In this document: in pieces, positions 25,316 through 33,838 of the stretch | Numbering within the stretch: the stretch's first letter is position 1 | Layout: the number at the start of each line of letters is the position of its first letter | Assembly: GCF_900129305.1 (NCBI RefSeq) | Contig: NZ_FQVB01000035.1 | Location: forward strand, 1 to 43,202 | Direction: 5' to 3' | DNA length: 43,202 nt | Origin: Desulfacinum infernum DSM 9756 | GTDB taxonomy: Bacteria > Desulfobacterota > Syntrophobacteria > Syntrophobacterales > DSM-9756 | Program-made: the position numbers and the translations under genes | Notes under the pieces: model-generated | Databases searched by the model: none | What the model saw: the letters and a program-made list of their open reading frames with translations, nothing else | Told to the model about the DNA's origin: nothing

Positions 25316-27361
25316 ATGAGGAGCACGTCACTGAAAAAAAAACTGATCCTTGGGCCTTTGGCCATGGTGTTTCTCGTTATGACAACCTCGGCGGCGGTGG
25401 TTTTGACCGTGATTTGGAAACAGTACGACGCCGGAACCCAGGAGCGGCTGCGGCAAGCCTTGCATATCGTAGAGGTGGAACTCCTGGAAAGGCAAAGGGA
25501 CCTGGACGCCGTGGTCCGTCAAATGGCCACTGCGGGGGATCTTGGCAATAGTGTCAAATATATCGGCCAGTTCTGGAGTAGCGCCGCGCTGGTCGCAGAG
25601 CCTCTGTCCGCCATGGCGCAAGGCGTTGAACGACTGGCCCGATCGGCTGGCCTCTGGAAAGGGGCCGTTTACGCCGCTGATGGGAGGCTGCTGGCCTTCT
25701 ATGCCGTGGGCGAGGATGGTCGATATCTTTCCGGTTATGTGGCGGAGCCCGATGGAGGAGGGCTGATGACAAAGTCCGCGGAGGCCGGCAATCACGGGCA
25801 AGGGTCTCCCTGGGAAGAGGCGAACGAGCTGCGGGACGAGTTTTTGAGGATCCGATATCAAGGCCCGATCCCCCAAAAGGCCGGGATCTGGTTCGATACG
25901 GTGGGCGGGAAGCTTTGTTTGGTCGGTGTGCAACCGGTCACCGTGGAGGAATATTCGTCCGAGTCCGATGGCATGATACGGGCGCAGGTGGCGGTCGTCG
26001 TCGGGGTATACCTGCTGGGTGACGAGCTGGCTGAGCGAATCCGGGAGTTCAGTGGCTTTTCCACCAACGTGTTCGCCGGAGACAGGTGGAGTGCGGGGGA
26101 TCTATCTGCCTATGGGAGGCTGAAGACGGATGGCCTGGAGTCCCATCGTGATGGGTGGGGGATTGAAGACGCCCCGGTGACCCTCAACACGGTGAAACTG
26201 AGCGAGGGAGTTTATTACCAAGGGATTTTTCCCGTTTACAACGACGCGGGATTGGTGGGGGCTCTGGCGGTGCTGCAATCCACCGGCGCGGTCAGGGCAA
26301 ATGTCCTGCAGGTGATTGGGATGCTGGGGATTGTCTACTTGGTTTGCTTGGCCGTCACGGTACCGGGTGTGCTCGTGCTCGCCTCTTCGCTGACGAGGCC
26401 AATCTCGAAGGCTATCGACGTGCTGGAAACGGAGGCGGAGAAAGTTGCTTCAGCGTCGGCCCACGTCTCGGAGTCGAGCGCCAGGCTGGCGGAGGGCGCA
26501 ACGCAGCAGGCGGCTGCGCTTGAAGAGACATCGGCCTCGCTGGAGGAGATGTCGGCTACCACGCAAAACAACGCGGAGGCGGCAAAGGAGGCGGATGGGA
26601 TCGCTCAAGTGGCCTTCGGGCAGGTGGAAGAAGCGGATCACTATATGAAGGAATTGACCGAGTCCATGGGCCAAATATCCCAGGCCAGCGAGGACACGTG
26701 GAAAATCGTCAAGACGATTGACGAGATTGCGTTTCAGACCAACCTCCTGGCGCTGAACGCCGCGGTGGAGGCGGCACGGGCCGGAGAGGCGGGCGCAGGT
26801 TTTGCCGTGGTGGCCGACGAGGTCCGAAACCTGGCCATGCGCGCGGCGGACGCGGCACGGGAAACCACGCGTCTCATTGAGGACACGTTGGGAAAAGTGC
26901 GTGCGGGAGGCAACCTCGTGGACGAGACCGCGAAAGTATTTGAAGCGTTGCTGGGCACTTTTCGAAAGGTGAGGGAGCTGAACAGGGAGATCGCCACGTC
27001 GTCTGAAGAACAGGCCTTGGGAATCACTCAGATCAATAAGGCGGTGACGGAGATGGATCGCGTCATCCAAAGCAATGCGGAGGCGGCTGAAGAATCGGCG
27101 TCAGCTGCACGGGAACTGAAAGAGGGGGCGGTGCAGCTCCAGCGGGTGGTCACGACTCTTCTCGGCATTGTCGGCGGAGGAAAGAAGGGAAAGGTCTCCG
27201 GGGCGACGCCGCTGTGGCGCCGGGGCCATGATGAAGGGCGCGGGGTGGCTCGGTTGCCGGAAGGGGAATGGCAAGGAGGTGTGAAAGATCTGGTCGAGGA
27301 TCTCCGGGGGGCAATGGCAAGGCACAGGGGCCTGAATAAGGGCGGGTCCACCGATCGATGA
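25316..27361 (+). CDS. Methyl-accepting chemotaxis protein
   Basis: The 681-residue receptor has TM1 at about residues 10-35 (LAMVFLVMTTSAAVVLTVIW), a periplasmic sensing region of about 290 residues that may be a Cache-type double fold, and TM2 at about 328-355. After TM2 only a short, degenerate HAMP segment (LTRPISKAIDVLETEAEKV) precedes the methylation helices (QQAAALEETSASLEEMSA). The signalling tip is intact: DEIAFQTNLLALNAAVEAAR and FAVVADEVRNLAMRAA. No CheR-docking pentapeptide is seen at the C-terminus. It is preceded by a triple AGCT site, so it is probably co-regulated with the catabolic genes, and it is followed by a solute-binding protein gene. It likely directs movement toward the island's substrate or a related compound. 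Confidence 0.92.
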   Translation: MRSTSLKKKLILGPLAMVFLVMTTSAAVVLTVIWKQYDAGTQERLRQALHIVEVELLERQRDLDAVVRQMATAGDLGNSVKYIGQFWSSAALVAEPLSAMAQGVERLARSAGLWKGAVYAADGRLLAFYAVGEDGRYLSGYVAEPDGGGLMTKSAEAGNHGQGSPWEEANELRDEFLRIRYQGPIPQKAGIWFDTVGGKLCLVGVQPVTVEEYSSESDGMIRAQVAVVVGVYLLGDELAERIREFSGFSTNVFAGDRWSAGDLSAYGRLKTDGLESHRDGWGIEDAPVTLNTVKLSEGVYYQGIFPVYNDAGLVGALAVLQSTGAVRANVLQVIGMLGIVYLVCLAVTVPGVLVLASSLTRPISKAIDVLETEAEKVASASAHVSESSARLAEGATQQAAALEETSASLEEMSATTQNNAEAAKEADGIAQVAFGQVEEADHYMKELTESMGQISQASEDTWKIVKTIDEIAFQTNLLALNAAVEAARAGEAGAGFAVVADEVRNLAMRAADAARETTRLIEDTLGKVRAGGNLVDETAKVFEALLGTFRKVRELNREIATSSEEQALGITQINKAVTEMDRVIQSNAEAAEESASAARELKEGAVQLQRVVTTLLGIVGGGKKGKVSGATPLWRRGHDEGRGVARLPEGEWQGGVKDLVEDLRGAMARHRGLNKGGSTDR

Positions 27362-27431
27362 CGCCTCTCGGGGCAATAAGCACGGAAAAGGGGAGTGGGA
27401 GAAGGAAAACATGCTGCATAAGGAGGACTCT

Positions 27432-28625
27432 ATGAAAAAGGTCTGCGCATTTGTGACGGGTTTGGCCATGTTGTGTTGTCTTGTCTGCATGGGTGCACCC
27501 CATGCAACGGCAAAGGACGTGATCCTGGTGGGGGCCCATCTTCCGTTGTCCGGGGTCTCGGCCAGTGTGGGACGGGATCAGAAATGGGCATATGAGCGGG
27601 CGGTGGAGGACGTAAATGCCTCCGGCGGGATTTTCGTCAAGGAGCTTGGCACGAAGCTTCCGGTCAAGCTGATCGTTGAGGATGATCAAAGCAACCCCGC
27701 CAAGGCTGCGGCGGCTGTGGAGAAGCTGATCAAGGGCCACAAGGTGGATCTGCTACTGAGCGGTCAGGTGGGCGCGCTGGGCGTGTTGCCGGGAATGGTG
27801 ACCGCCGAGAAATACCAGAAATATTACCACGGTACGGTGATCTGGGCTCCCATGTTTCTTTCTCAAAACTTTCAGTGGTCCACCATGTACTTTGTGGAGA
27901 TTCCCGATATCACATCCATGCCCTTCAAGGCCTGGAACACCCTTCCTGAATCCCGACGTCCCCAAAGGATAGGGCTTTTCGTGGAAGATAGCGTGGACGG
28001 AAGAAGGACGGCCGAAGGCTTGACTGCGGCGGCATCGGCACACGGATATACCGTTGTGGATACCCAGTTGCTGAAGGTGGGCGCCAAGGACTTTCGACCC
28101 CAGATCCACGCCAGCAAGTCCAAGGGGGTGGACGCGGCCATCTGTTTCGCGAACGTGCCAGAGACAGCCGTTTTGCTAAAACAGATCAGGGAGATGAACT
28201 TGGGGCTCAAATATTTCCAGGGAATCAAAGGGGCCTGGTCGTACGAGTTCTGGAAGGCTGTGGGGGAGCAGGGCGAAGGTGTCCTGTGCGATGGATTTTG
28301 GTCCATGGACTATCCCTATCCGGGGGCGAAGGAACTGGGCCAGAGGTACTTCGAGGACCATGGTTACTACTCGGTGGGAGTTGGAATGTACTATGCGCTA
28401 TGCCAAACACTCTGGCAGGCCATTGAAAAGGCCGGAACTCTTGACGGGGCAAAAGTGCGCCAAGCGGTCTTGGACAACACTTTCCAGACCGTCAATGGAC
28501 CCGTGGATTACGATGAACGGGGGGTAGCCTTCTTTCCCATGGCGGACTTCCAGTGGCGGGACGGCAAGCAGGTGCTCATCTATCCCAGCGAGTTGACCAG
28601 TACGTCTCTTGAATCCCTCCAATGA
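27432..28625 (+). CDS. Periplasmic binding protein, branched-chain amino acid/aromatic ABC type
   Basis: This 397-residue periplasmic protein belongs to the LivK-like type I binding proteins. The signal peptide is MKKVCAFVTGLAMLCCLVCM with cleavage near APHATA. The mature part starts DVILVGAHLPLSGVSASVG, then EDDQSNPAKAAAAVEKLI, LLLSGQVGALGVLPGMV and later VRQAVLDNTFQTVNGPVDYD. AAGGAGG lies before the ATG at 27432; an ATG at 27411 is in frame but lacks this. No permease or ATPase genes follow, so it is an orphan for transport here. Proteins of this family bind aromatic acids in some bacteria (for example CouP-type). Its position 70 bases after the chemoreceptor suggests it may present ligand to that receptor. 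Confidence 0.88.
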   Translation: MKKVCAFVTGLAMLCCLVCMGAPHATAKDVILVGAHLPLSGVSASVGRDQKWAYERAVEDVNASGGIFVKELGTKLPVKLIVEDDQSNPAKAAAAVEKLIKGHKVDLLLSGQVGALGVLPGMVTAEKYQKYYHGTVIWAPMFLSQNFQWSTMYFVEIPDITSMPFKAWNTLPESRRPQRIGLFVEDSVDGRRTAEGLTAAASAHGYTVVDTQLLKVGAKDFRPQIHASKSKGVDAAICFANVPETAVLLKQIREMNLGLKYFQGIKGAWSYEFWKAVGEQGEGVLCDGFWSMDYPYPGAKELGQRYFEDHGYYSVGVGMYYALCQTLWQAIEKAGTLDGAKVRQAVLDNTFQTVNGPVDYDERGVAFFPMADFQWRDGKQVLIYPSELTSTSLESLQ

Positions 28626-28641
28626 CCAACGGGGCCCATTT

Positions 28642-28672
28642 GCTGCGGGTGGCGCATTGGGCCGCCCGCAGC
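28642..28672 (+). terminator. Hairpin after binding-protein gene
   Basis: GCTGCGGGTGGC and GCCGCCCGCAGC pair with one mismatch around a loop of about 7 bases, 17 bases after the stop. The following TATCATTCC is only mildly T-rich. It is the most likely transcript end of the chemoreceptor and binding-protein unit. Confidence 0.5.
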
Positions 28673-29236
28673 TATCATTCCAAGCATCAAGGGGCTTCCA
28701 TGGTGCCGGGAGCTTGTGGAAGAAGAGGAACACTGCGCTCTACATCGCAGTTCCGTGGCTCTCCCGAACCCGGGACCTGACGCCTTCTGCAGGTTCGCGC
28801 TGCCAACTCCGGCTGGAGCGGGAATTGTTTTCATGCGGACTTGGCAACCGCAGTGCAGGCATTGATTTTTCTAGGGACAGGGCAAGGCAAAGGATGCTGA
28901 GTTGAAGGGGGAATAGACCGGGATTCTCGTGAAAGCAAGCTTGACAGAAACCCCGGCCCCGCTTACAAATCTGCTCTGGAGGTTTCCACTAGCCTCGGCT
29001 GTGATCCTAGGTAATCTGCCCAGGAACTGGCGCTTGTTTTCATGCTTTGACCGCTCGCCCCCTCTGGATCTACGTGTTCCGGGGGATCGGGAACCGGAAC
29101 GAGAGGATCGCGGTTCCATTTCCGAGTTTCTGAGTGTCCACCTGCATAGCTTGAAGGATGACTTAAGAGGCTTTTCGAGCGCGAGATCTTCCACCTTTTG
29201 TCCCTCCCGTATGAGATCAAGATAGGAGAAAGAGGG
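28673..29236. other. Gene-free stretch before acetyltransferase
   Basis: The stretch has no frame with a ribosome site, family motif or credible codon use on either strand. It probably holds the promoter of the acetyltransferase gene, but no clear boxes or triple AGCT site are visible. Confidence 0.4.
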
Positions 29237-29686
29237 ATGACCCCCCGCCAGCCGGATATCGTGATTCGAAGACTGAGGGAAGAGGATGCCGAGTCGGTAT
29301 GCGAGATATTCAGAATGATCACGAAAAGATCTCCCGATGAGAACTTCAAACAGCTGGTTTATGATCATGCTCAAGATAAGAAGGGTTGCCATTTTGTGGC
29401 CCTTTTGGGGGGGCGTGTGGTCGCCTTTATGATCAATTACATTCTCACCCTGGGATTTGGAGCCGAAAAGCATGCATGGATAGCGGTCATGGGGGTGAAT
29501 CCGAAATTCATGGGCCAAGGCATTGGCGCCCATATGGCTAGGGAGGCGTTCGAGTACTTCCAACGGGAAGGAATTAAGACGGTTTATGCAACGGTCCGAT
29601 GGGATTCCACAGACCTTCTCTCTTTTCTAAAGGGCTTAGGCTTTGAGAAAAGCGATTATTTGAATCTCAAGAAGGAGCTGGCCTGA
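29237..29686 (+). CDS. GNAT-family N-acetyltransferase
   Basis: The 149-residue protein has the GNAT fold. It starts DIVIRRLREEDAESVCEIF, carries the acetyl-CoA loop in VNPKFMGQGIGAHM (the Q/R-x-x-G-x-G/A motif), and ends with the typical YATVRWDSTDLLSFLKGLGF plus FEKSDYLNLKKEL. It resembles RimI-like or small-molecule acetyltransferases; the substrate is unknown. GGAG at about 29225 precedes the ATG at 29237. It stands alone between the catabolic island and a repeat-rich region, so context gives no function. Confidence 0.85.
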   Translation: MTPRQPDIVIRRLREEDAESVCEIFRMITKRSPDENFKQLVYDHAQDKKGCHFVALLGGRVVAFMINYILTLGFGAEKHAWIAVMGVNPKFMGQGIGAHMAREAFEYFQREGIKTVYATVRWDSTDLLSFLKGLGFEKSDYLNLKKELA

Positions 29687-29718
29687 GGGCATCTTCGGTG
29701 GAGGGGGAGGATGCACGC

Positions 29719-29934
29719 CTCGAGGCTCGTCCGAGAACGCCGCGGACGACCTCTCTTCTCGTAGCGCAGCCCTTTAGGGCTGCGGAGGAATCCCCGGCCG
29801 TTGGATAGGCCATCGCGTATTGCCTGTCACGTCAAGGGGTTACGATAGCCCTTTTCCGCGGGGCTGAAGCCCCGCGGTTACGTTGAGAAGGGGGGGCGGC
29901 CTTCTGAGGCGGAGAAACATCCTCGGACAAGCCC
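29719..29934 (-). repeat. Miniature repeat element, long form, copy 3
   Basis: On the minus strand it reads GGCTTGTCCGAGGATGTTT at one end and CGGCGTTCTCGGACGAGCC at the other, giving imperfect terminal inverted repeats. It contains GCGGGGCTTCAGCCCCGC and GCAGCCCTAAAGGGCTGC, and it matches the copies at 212 and 10666 closely. It lies about 30 bases after the acetyltransferase stop and may act as its terminator. Confidence 0.8.
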
Positions 29935-30369
29935 CTCGAGGCTCGTCCGTACGGACCGCAGGAAGGTTTCCACTCCGTCTCTCAGGAACGAGCCGGGGTG
30001 CTACCTACCGGTGCTTTACGGGACGCGGCGCGGAAGAAACCGCCATTCGTGGTGCCAGTGTCCCTTCTTCCATCTCTAGCGAAGCCCACTGCCTGCGTTA
30101 TGGAAAGTGATCCTCGGGGGGGCGCTAGACGATAACGATACCGCAGGGTGGTTCTGGAACCCTGGCATGGAAGAATCTGCCCGAGACTCGATACATTAGG
30201 GGAAGCATCCGCCTGTTCCGGCAGTTGTGGCCATGCTTCCGATAGAGGGCGGCGCGTTCAGTGCGAAATACAGAAGGGAAGGTTGGCAACCGTGGTAGGC
30301 GAGAAGAAGAACTTCGGAGAAGTCGGTCACGCTGCTGAACGCCAAGAGGCCAACACTGCCAAGCACCGG
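29935..30369. other. Gene-free stretch before DUF2080-like gene
   Basis: No gene is supported. An in-frame extension of the DUF2080-like gene runs back to about 30148 but lacks a ribosome site and family similarity before 30370, so I treat it as non-coding or decayed. Confidence 0.35.
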
Positions 30370-30504
30370 ATGTCGAAGGTCAAGTTCGAGGTCTATGGTG
30401 AGGAAATGTTGGAAAAGGTAGTGAAGCAGAGTGGTAACAGCGGGAGGATCTATCTGCCTCCGGACTGGGTCGGCCACAGGGTGAAAATCATTCGCATTGA
30501 TTGA
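30370..30504 (+). CDS. DUF2080-type transposon-encoded small protein
   Basis: The 44-residue frame begins MSKVKFEVYGEEMLEKVVK and continues with SGNSGRIYLPPDWVGHRVKI, ending IIRID. This is the conserved sequence of the small proteins listed as DUF2080, which are found with transposon genes in archaea and some bacteria. The SGNSGRIYLPPDW part looks like an AbrB-like or SpoVT-like DNA-binding strand-turn. No transposase gene stands beside it here, so it is probably a leftover of a lost element. The start is chosen by similarity, as the ribosome site is poor. I recalled the family from pattern; it was not searched. Confidence 0.65.
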   Translation: MSKVKFEVYGEEMLEKVVKQSGNSGRIYLPPDWVGHRVKIIRID

Positions 30505-31327
30505 CGATCGGTTCGCCGAAGAGGGGCGGCCACCGGATTCAAGATAGAATCCTTCCCCTTTATGCACCTACGGGCCTGGAGAACCAAGGGGTGGGATAAG
30601 CCCTGTGATGTCTCGCTTCCCGCACAAGCGTTGTCGAAGTACCGGATCTTGGTGGGGGACTCAACCTCACCTGCGAGCCGGCTCGGAAAATCGCCAATGT
30701 CATAGAACAGCGGCGGTCCTTCTGTTCATCGTCAGTATGCGAGCAGCTTCATCATTGCGCAACCACCTGCTCCTCCAATTTCCACAAGATCCTTAGACCT
30801 GCATTTCGAGCAATCCCTGAGGTAACTCCGTCCCACCGCACCCTCCGTCAGCCACCAACGGGAACAGGACCGATTCTGTGTTAATATGAAAGAGAACCGC
30901 GAATGAACGCGAATAGACGCAAATCTTTTTAGTTGTAGGAACTGCGAAGGCCGCAATGAGGGTGCCCGGCAATGCAATGGGCGGGCAGTGACTCATAGAG
31001 AATGGCATATTGCGGCGTTCCGACAAATGCCCTTGCTCCGGCCCGCTCTTTCATCCATGCGGGGCGGCTAACTTCGTCATGACCGTTAATAGGTCAAACA
31101 TTCGAATTGCTGCTGCCAGACATTCTGGTAATCTTTGCCGGCAGGAGAACTGCCTGATAGAATGTGCGAAAAGCCAACATGGGGTGGGTTGTGCCTCCTC
31201 TTAGCTTCAAGCCCGGACACGCGCAGTGATGCATGGGGATTTTCCGTGAGTCGGCTGGGCGGCCGGCCCGAGCGCACAGCCTCTTTCCTACCTTCACAGT
31301 GAGCCGAGGGCCCAAGAGGGAATTCCC
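30505..31327. other. Gene-free stretch with second direct repeat
   Basis: The stretch contains the second copy of the long direct repeat (30901-31088), and 31089-31327 presumably holds the promoter of the sigma-54 activator gene. GAGGGA at about 31316 is its ribosome site. Minus-strand frames across the repeat only read its short tandem motif and are not genes. Confidence 0.5.
30901..31088. repeat. Long direct repeat, copy 2
   Basis: It matches 1-190 in the same orientation, with identity over the first 60 bases and few mismatches to about 31068. Just upstream is GAGAACCGC, completing the GAACCGCGAATGAACGC motif that also occurs near 40202. The two copies are 30.9 kb apart and enclose the RND operon, the proteasome-like gene and the whole catabolic island. 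Confidence 0.9.
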
Positions 31328-32956
31328 ATGGCTGCGGAGGTTTCCCATTCCGCCAGCGGTACCAACGGAGCGGCGGGCCGGATGGGCGTCCTGCTGGGTC
31401 TCAGTCTCCGGCTTCACCGGTTCGTTGATCTCAATTCCCTCATGCGCCACACCCTGCCGGAACTGCGCCGGATCATGGACGTGGAGGCCGTCTCCATTAT
31501 GCTGCCGGAAAGCGAGGGGGAGGCCCTGCGGATGGTGTGGACGGAAAACACCGGCGGCGTCTCCGATGAAGCGGTGCGAAGGTCTCGTATTCCCATGGGA
31601 CAGAGCATCGCGGGATCGCTCTTCAAGAGCCGCAAGACCCAGGTGATTTCGGATGTCCGTGAGGACCCGCGCCATTTTCCGGGGGTGGACCGGGCGGCGG
31701 GCTTCGAGAGCCGTTCCATCCTGGCGATTCCGCTCATGTCCGGGAATCGAACGGTGGGGGTTCTGGAGTGCATCAACAAACGGCGCGGACGGTTCGAGCG
31801 GGAAGATGTGGAACTGGGCGAGGCCCTGGCGGGAATCCTCTGCCTGGCCATCGAGAAGGCCGAGCTCATCGGCCGATTGGAAAGAGCCAATGCCGAACTG
31901 CGAGCCCTGGTGGATTTGCGTTCACGGCAGTTGGAGCAGATCGAGCGGGAAAAGCAACGATTGCTCCGGGAAGTGGAAGGCCGGTACCATTTTGAGCAGA
32001 TCGTCGGATCCAGCAACGCCATGCTCCGGGTTTTTCACCATGCCCGACATGCCGTGGATTCCGACATCACGGTCCTGATCCAGGGCGAGACGGGTACGGG
32101 CAAGGAGCTGATCGCCCGTTGCCTCCATTTTGGGGGATCCAGGAAAGCCGGGCCCTTCGTGGCGGAAAATTGCGCCACCATCGCCCCCGGGTTGTTCGCT
32201 TCGGAGCTTTTCGGCCATGTGAAGGGAGCCTTTTCGGGAGCCGACAAGGACCGGAAGGGACTGATCGAAAGGGCCGACGGAGGAACGCTTTTTCTTGACG
32301 AGATAGGCGATCTTCCCATGGAAATCCAAAAGGGGTTGCTCCGGGCGCTGGAAGACGGCTGTTTTCGGCCGGTGGGGTCCAACGAGATTCGCCGTTCTGA
32401 TTTTCGGCTGATCACCGCCACTCACAAGGATCTTCAACGGGAGGTGGAGGCGGGGCGCTTCCGTGAAGACCTCTATTACCGGATCGGCGTCTTTCGAATC
32501 CACTTGCCGCCTCTCAGGGAGCGGCATGGAGACATTCCTCTCTTGGCTTCTTTTTTTCTCAGGAAATTCAATGAAAAATACCAAAAGAACCTTCCGGCCA
32601 TCGATCCTGCGGCTCTGCAATGCCTCGAATCCTGGCCCTTCCTGGGCAACGTTCGGGAGTTGCGAAACGAGATCGAACGAGCCGTGGCCGTTGCCGAGGA
32701 TGGCCGCCCGATCGGCTTGGAGCACCTAAGCCCCAGGCTTGTGGGAAATGCTTCCCCCTCGTGCCGGAGTCATCCGGGCAATCTCAAGGACCGGGTGGAG
32801 GCCCTGGAAAGAACCCTTATTGTGGATGCCCTCAAGGCCTGCGGGGGGAACCAGACGAAGGCCGCCGATCTTCTGGGGCTCAGCCGCTACGGCCTGGCCA
32901 AAAAGATCAAACGCTACGGGCTGTCCGATGCGGTCCTTGCATGCCAACCTGATTGA
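31328..32956 (+). CDS. Sigma-54-dependent transcriptional activator with GAF domain
   Basis: The 542-residue protein has a GAF sensor at about residues 20-185 (MGQSIAGSLFKSRKTQVISD, SILAIPLMSGNRTVGVLECI), a coiled-coil linker, the AAA+ domain and a C-terminal Fis-type helix-turn-helix (NQTKAADLLGLSRYGLAKKI). Walker A is GETGTGKELIA and Walker B is GGTLFLDEIGD. The sigma-54 contact loop is GAFSGA rather than GAFTGA, with Ser in place of the key Thr. The arginine-finger region (REDLYYRIGVF) is present. It activates sigma-54 promoters in response to an unknown signal. A perfect hairpin follows the stop. Whether it controls the catabolic island upstream is open; no clear -24/-12 boxes were seen at the triple AGCT promoters. 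Confidence 0.92.
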   Translation: MAAEVSHSASGTNGAAGRMGVLLGLSLRLHRFVDLNSLMRHTLPELRRIMDVEAVSIMLPESEGEALRMVWTENTGGVSDEAVRRSRIPMGQSIAGSLFKSRKTQVISDVREDPRHFPGVDRAAGFESRSILAIPLMSGNRTVGVLECINKRRGRFEREDVELGEALAGILCLAIEKAELIGRLERANAELRALVDLRSRQLEQIEREKQRLLREVEGRYHFEQIVGSSNAMLRVFHHARHAVDSDITVLIQGETGTGKELIARCLHFGGSRKAGPFVAENCATIAPGLFASELFGHVKGAFSGADKDRKGLIERADGGTLFLDEIGDLPMEIQKGLLRALEDGCFRPVGSNEIRRSDFRLITATHKDLQREVEAGRFREDLYYRIGVFRIHLPPLRERHGDIPLLASFFLRKFNEKYQKNLPAIDPAALQCLESWPFLGNVRELRNEIERAVAVAEDGRPIGLEHLSPRLVGNASPSCRSHPGNLKDRVEALERTLIVDALKACGGNQTKAADLLGLSRYGLAKKIKRYGLSDAVLACQPD

Positions 32957-32957
32957 C

Positions 32958-32980
32958 GTGCGACAACCTCGTTGTCGCAC
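32958..32980 (+). terminator. Perfect hairpin right after activator gene
   Basis: GTGCGACAAC and GTTGTCGCAC form a perfect 10-bp stem with the loop CTC, starting 2 bases after the stop codon. There is no T run. It may be a terminator, or an operator-type palindrome. Confidence 0.45.
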
Positions 32981-33248
32981 CCTCCCTGAAGCCGCCGAAA
33001 CAAAAGACAATCCACAGGAAACGCCCATTGGGACAGGCATCCGGGATGCGGGAGCTCAAGTGGGAGAGCCGATACGTCAACCTGGTTGCCCGTGGCGTAT
33101 GGGGCGGGGAGCACCGGATGCAGGCCTGGGCGGATAAGGCGTGGTATATCCAGTGGATAAAGTTGTGGTACGAATCTTGATCTTCCCCTTGGTGGCAGGC
33201 AGAGGCAGACAAGCATTCCCCCCCAAAAGCCTTACCAAGGAGGACGCC

Positions 33249-33575
33249 ATGAAAAGGACAGACTTTCTCATCATCCTATTGGCCTTGGGCCTGACGGTGA
33301 TCCCCGCCGCTTCGGCCAGTGGGGATCCCTCTCGGGACGCCTATTACCGCAACTGCGTGGACAAGCGCATCGAAAATTGCGAAAGGAAAGCCGCCTATTC
33401 CGGCTGTTCCGGAGACCACATGCGGGAGTGTGCGGAAAATGCCGGGAAAGAAGCGGCCTTTTTGAAGGCCAACAAGGAGAAGCTGACTCGCGAGATGAAA
33501 GCGGATGGCGTGGAGCCCGTGGAATATAAGGTGAATTACCGTCTCATCCGCGCCTATACCGGAAATTCGCAATAG
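33249..33575 (+). CDS. Small secreted cysteine-containing protein, unknown function
   Basis: The 108-residue protein starts with a clear signal peptide (MKRTDFLIILLALGLTVIPA, then ASASG), which sends it to the periplasm. The mature part has four cysteines, in YYRNCVDKRIENCERK, YSGCSGDHM and RECAENAG, spaced like two helical hairpin disulfides, and ends in a charged tail with YKVNYRLIRAYTG. I do not recognise the family. AAGGAGG stands 9 bases before the ATG. It sits alone between two regulator genes. The four-Cys pattern suggests a disulfide-bonded or metal-binding periplasmic protein; no haem motif (CxxCH) is present. Confidence 0.75.
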   Translation: MKRTDFLIILLALGLTVIPAASASGDPSRDAYYRNCVDKRIENCERKAAYSGCSGDHMRECAENAGKEAAFLKANKEKLTREMKADGVEPVEYKVNYRLIRAYTGNSQ

Positions 33576-33595
33576 GTGCGTTTCATCCTTCCATT

Positions 33596-33622
33596 GGGTC
33601 GCGGGGCTCCGCCCCGCGACCC
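33596..33622 (+). terminator. Perfect hairpin after small secreted protein gene
   Basis: GGGTCGCGGGGC and GCCCCGCGACCC pair perfectly (12 bp) around TCC, 20 bases after the stop. It resembles the dispersed GGGGCTCCGCCCC palindromes of many genomes and lacks a T run. Confidence 0.45.
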
Positions 33623-33838
33623 ACCCGGCTGAGGTTCCGCCTCGGCTCCCGCACGCACCCCCGCAGGCGCCTCGTGCTCTCCTTCCATTGGCCCTCCCAG
33701 CCAAGGTCCGTTCGAGGCTGAGGTGTTGTCAGTCCTCGGGAGACGGGACCCTGTCCTCAGAGGTTGACGAAACGAAAGCGGGCTGATTCAATAGGTTCCC
33801 GAGACGATGCATTGCCTCCTTGTTCCGGACGGGAACCC

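Noticed and set aside
28609-29563. Frames on both strands between the binding-protein and acetyltransferase genes
   Set aside because: No ribosome sites or motifs; the minus frame is antisense to the acetyltransferase.
30732-31026. Minus-strand frames across the second direct repeat
   Set aside because: They read the repeat (FASIRVHSRF from the tandem motif) and are not conserved as protein.
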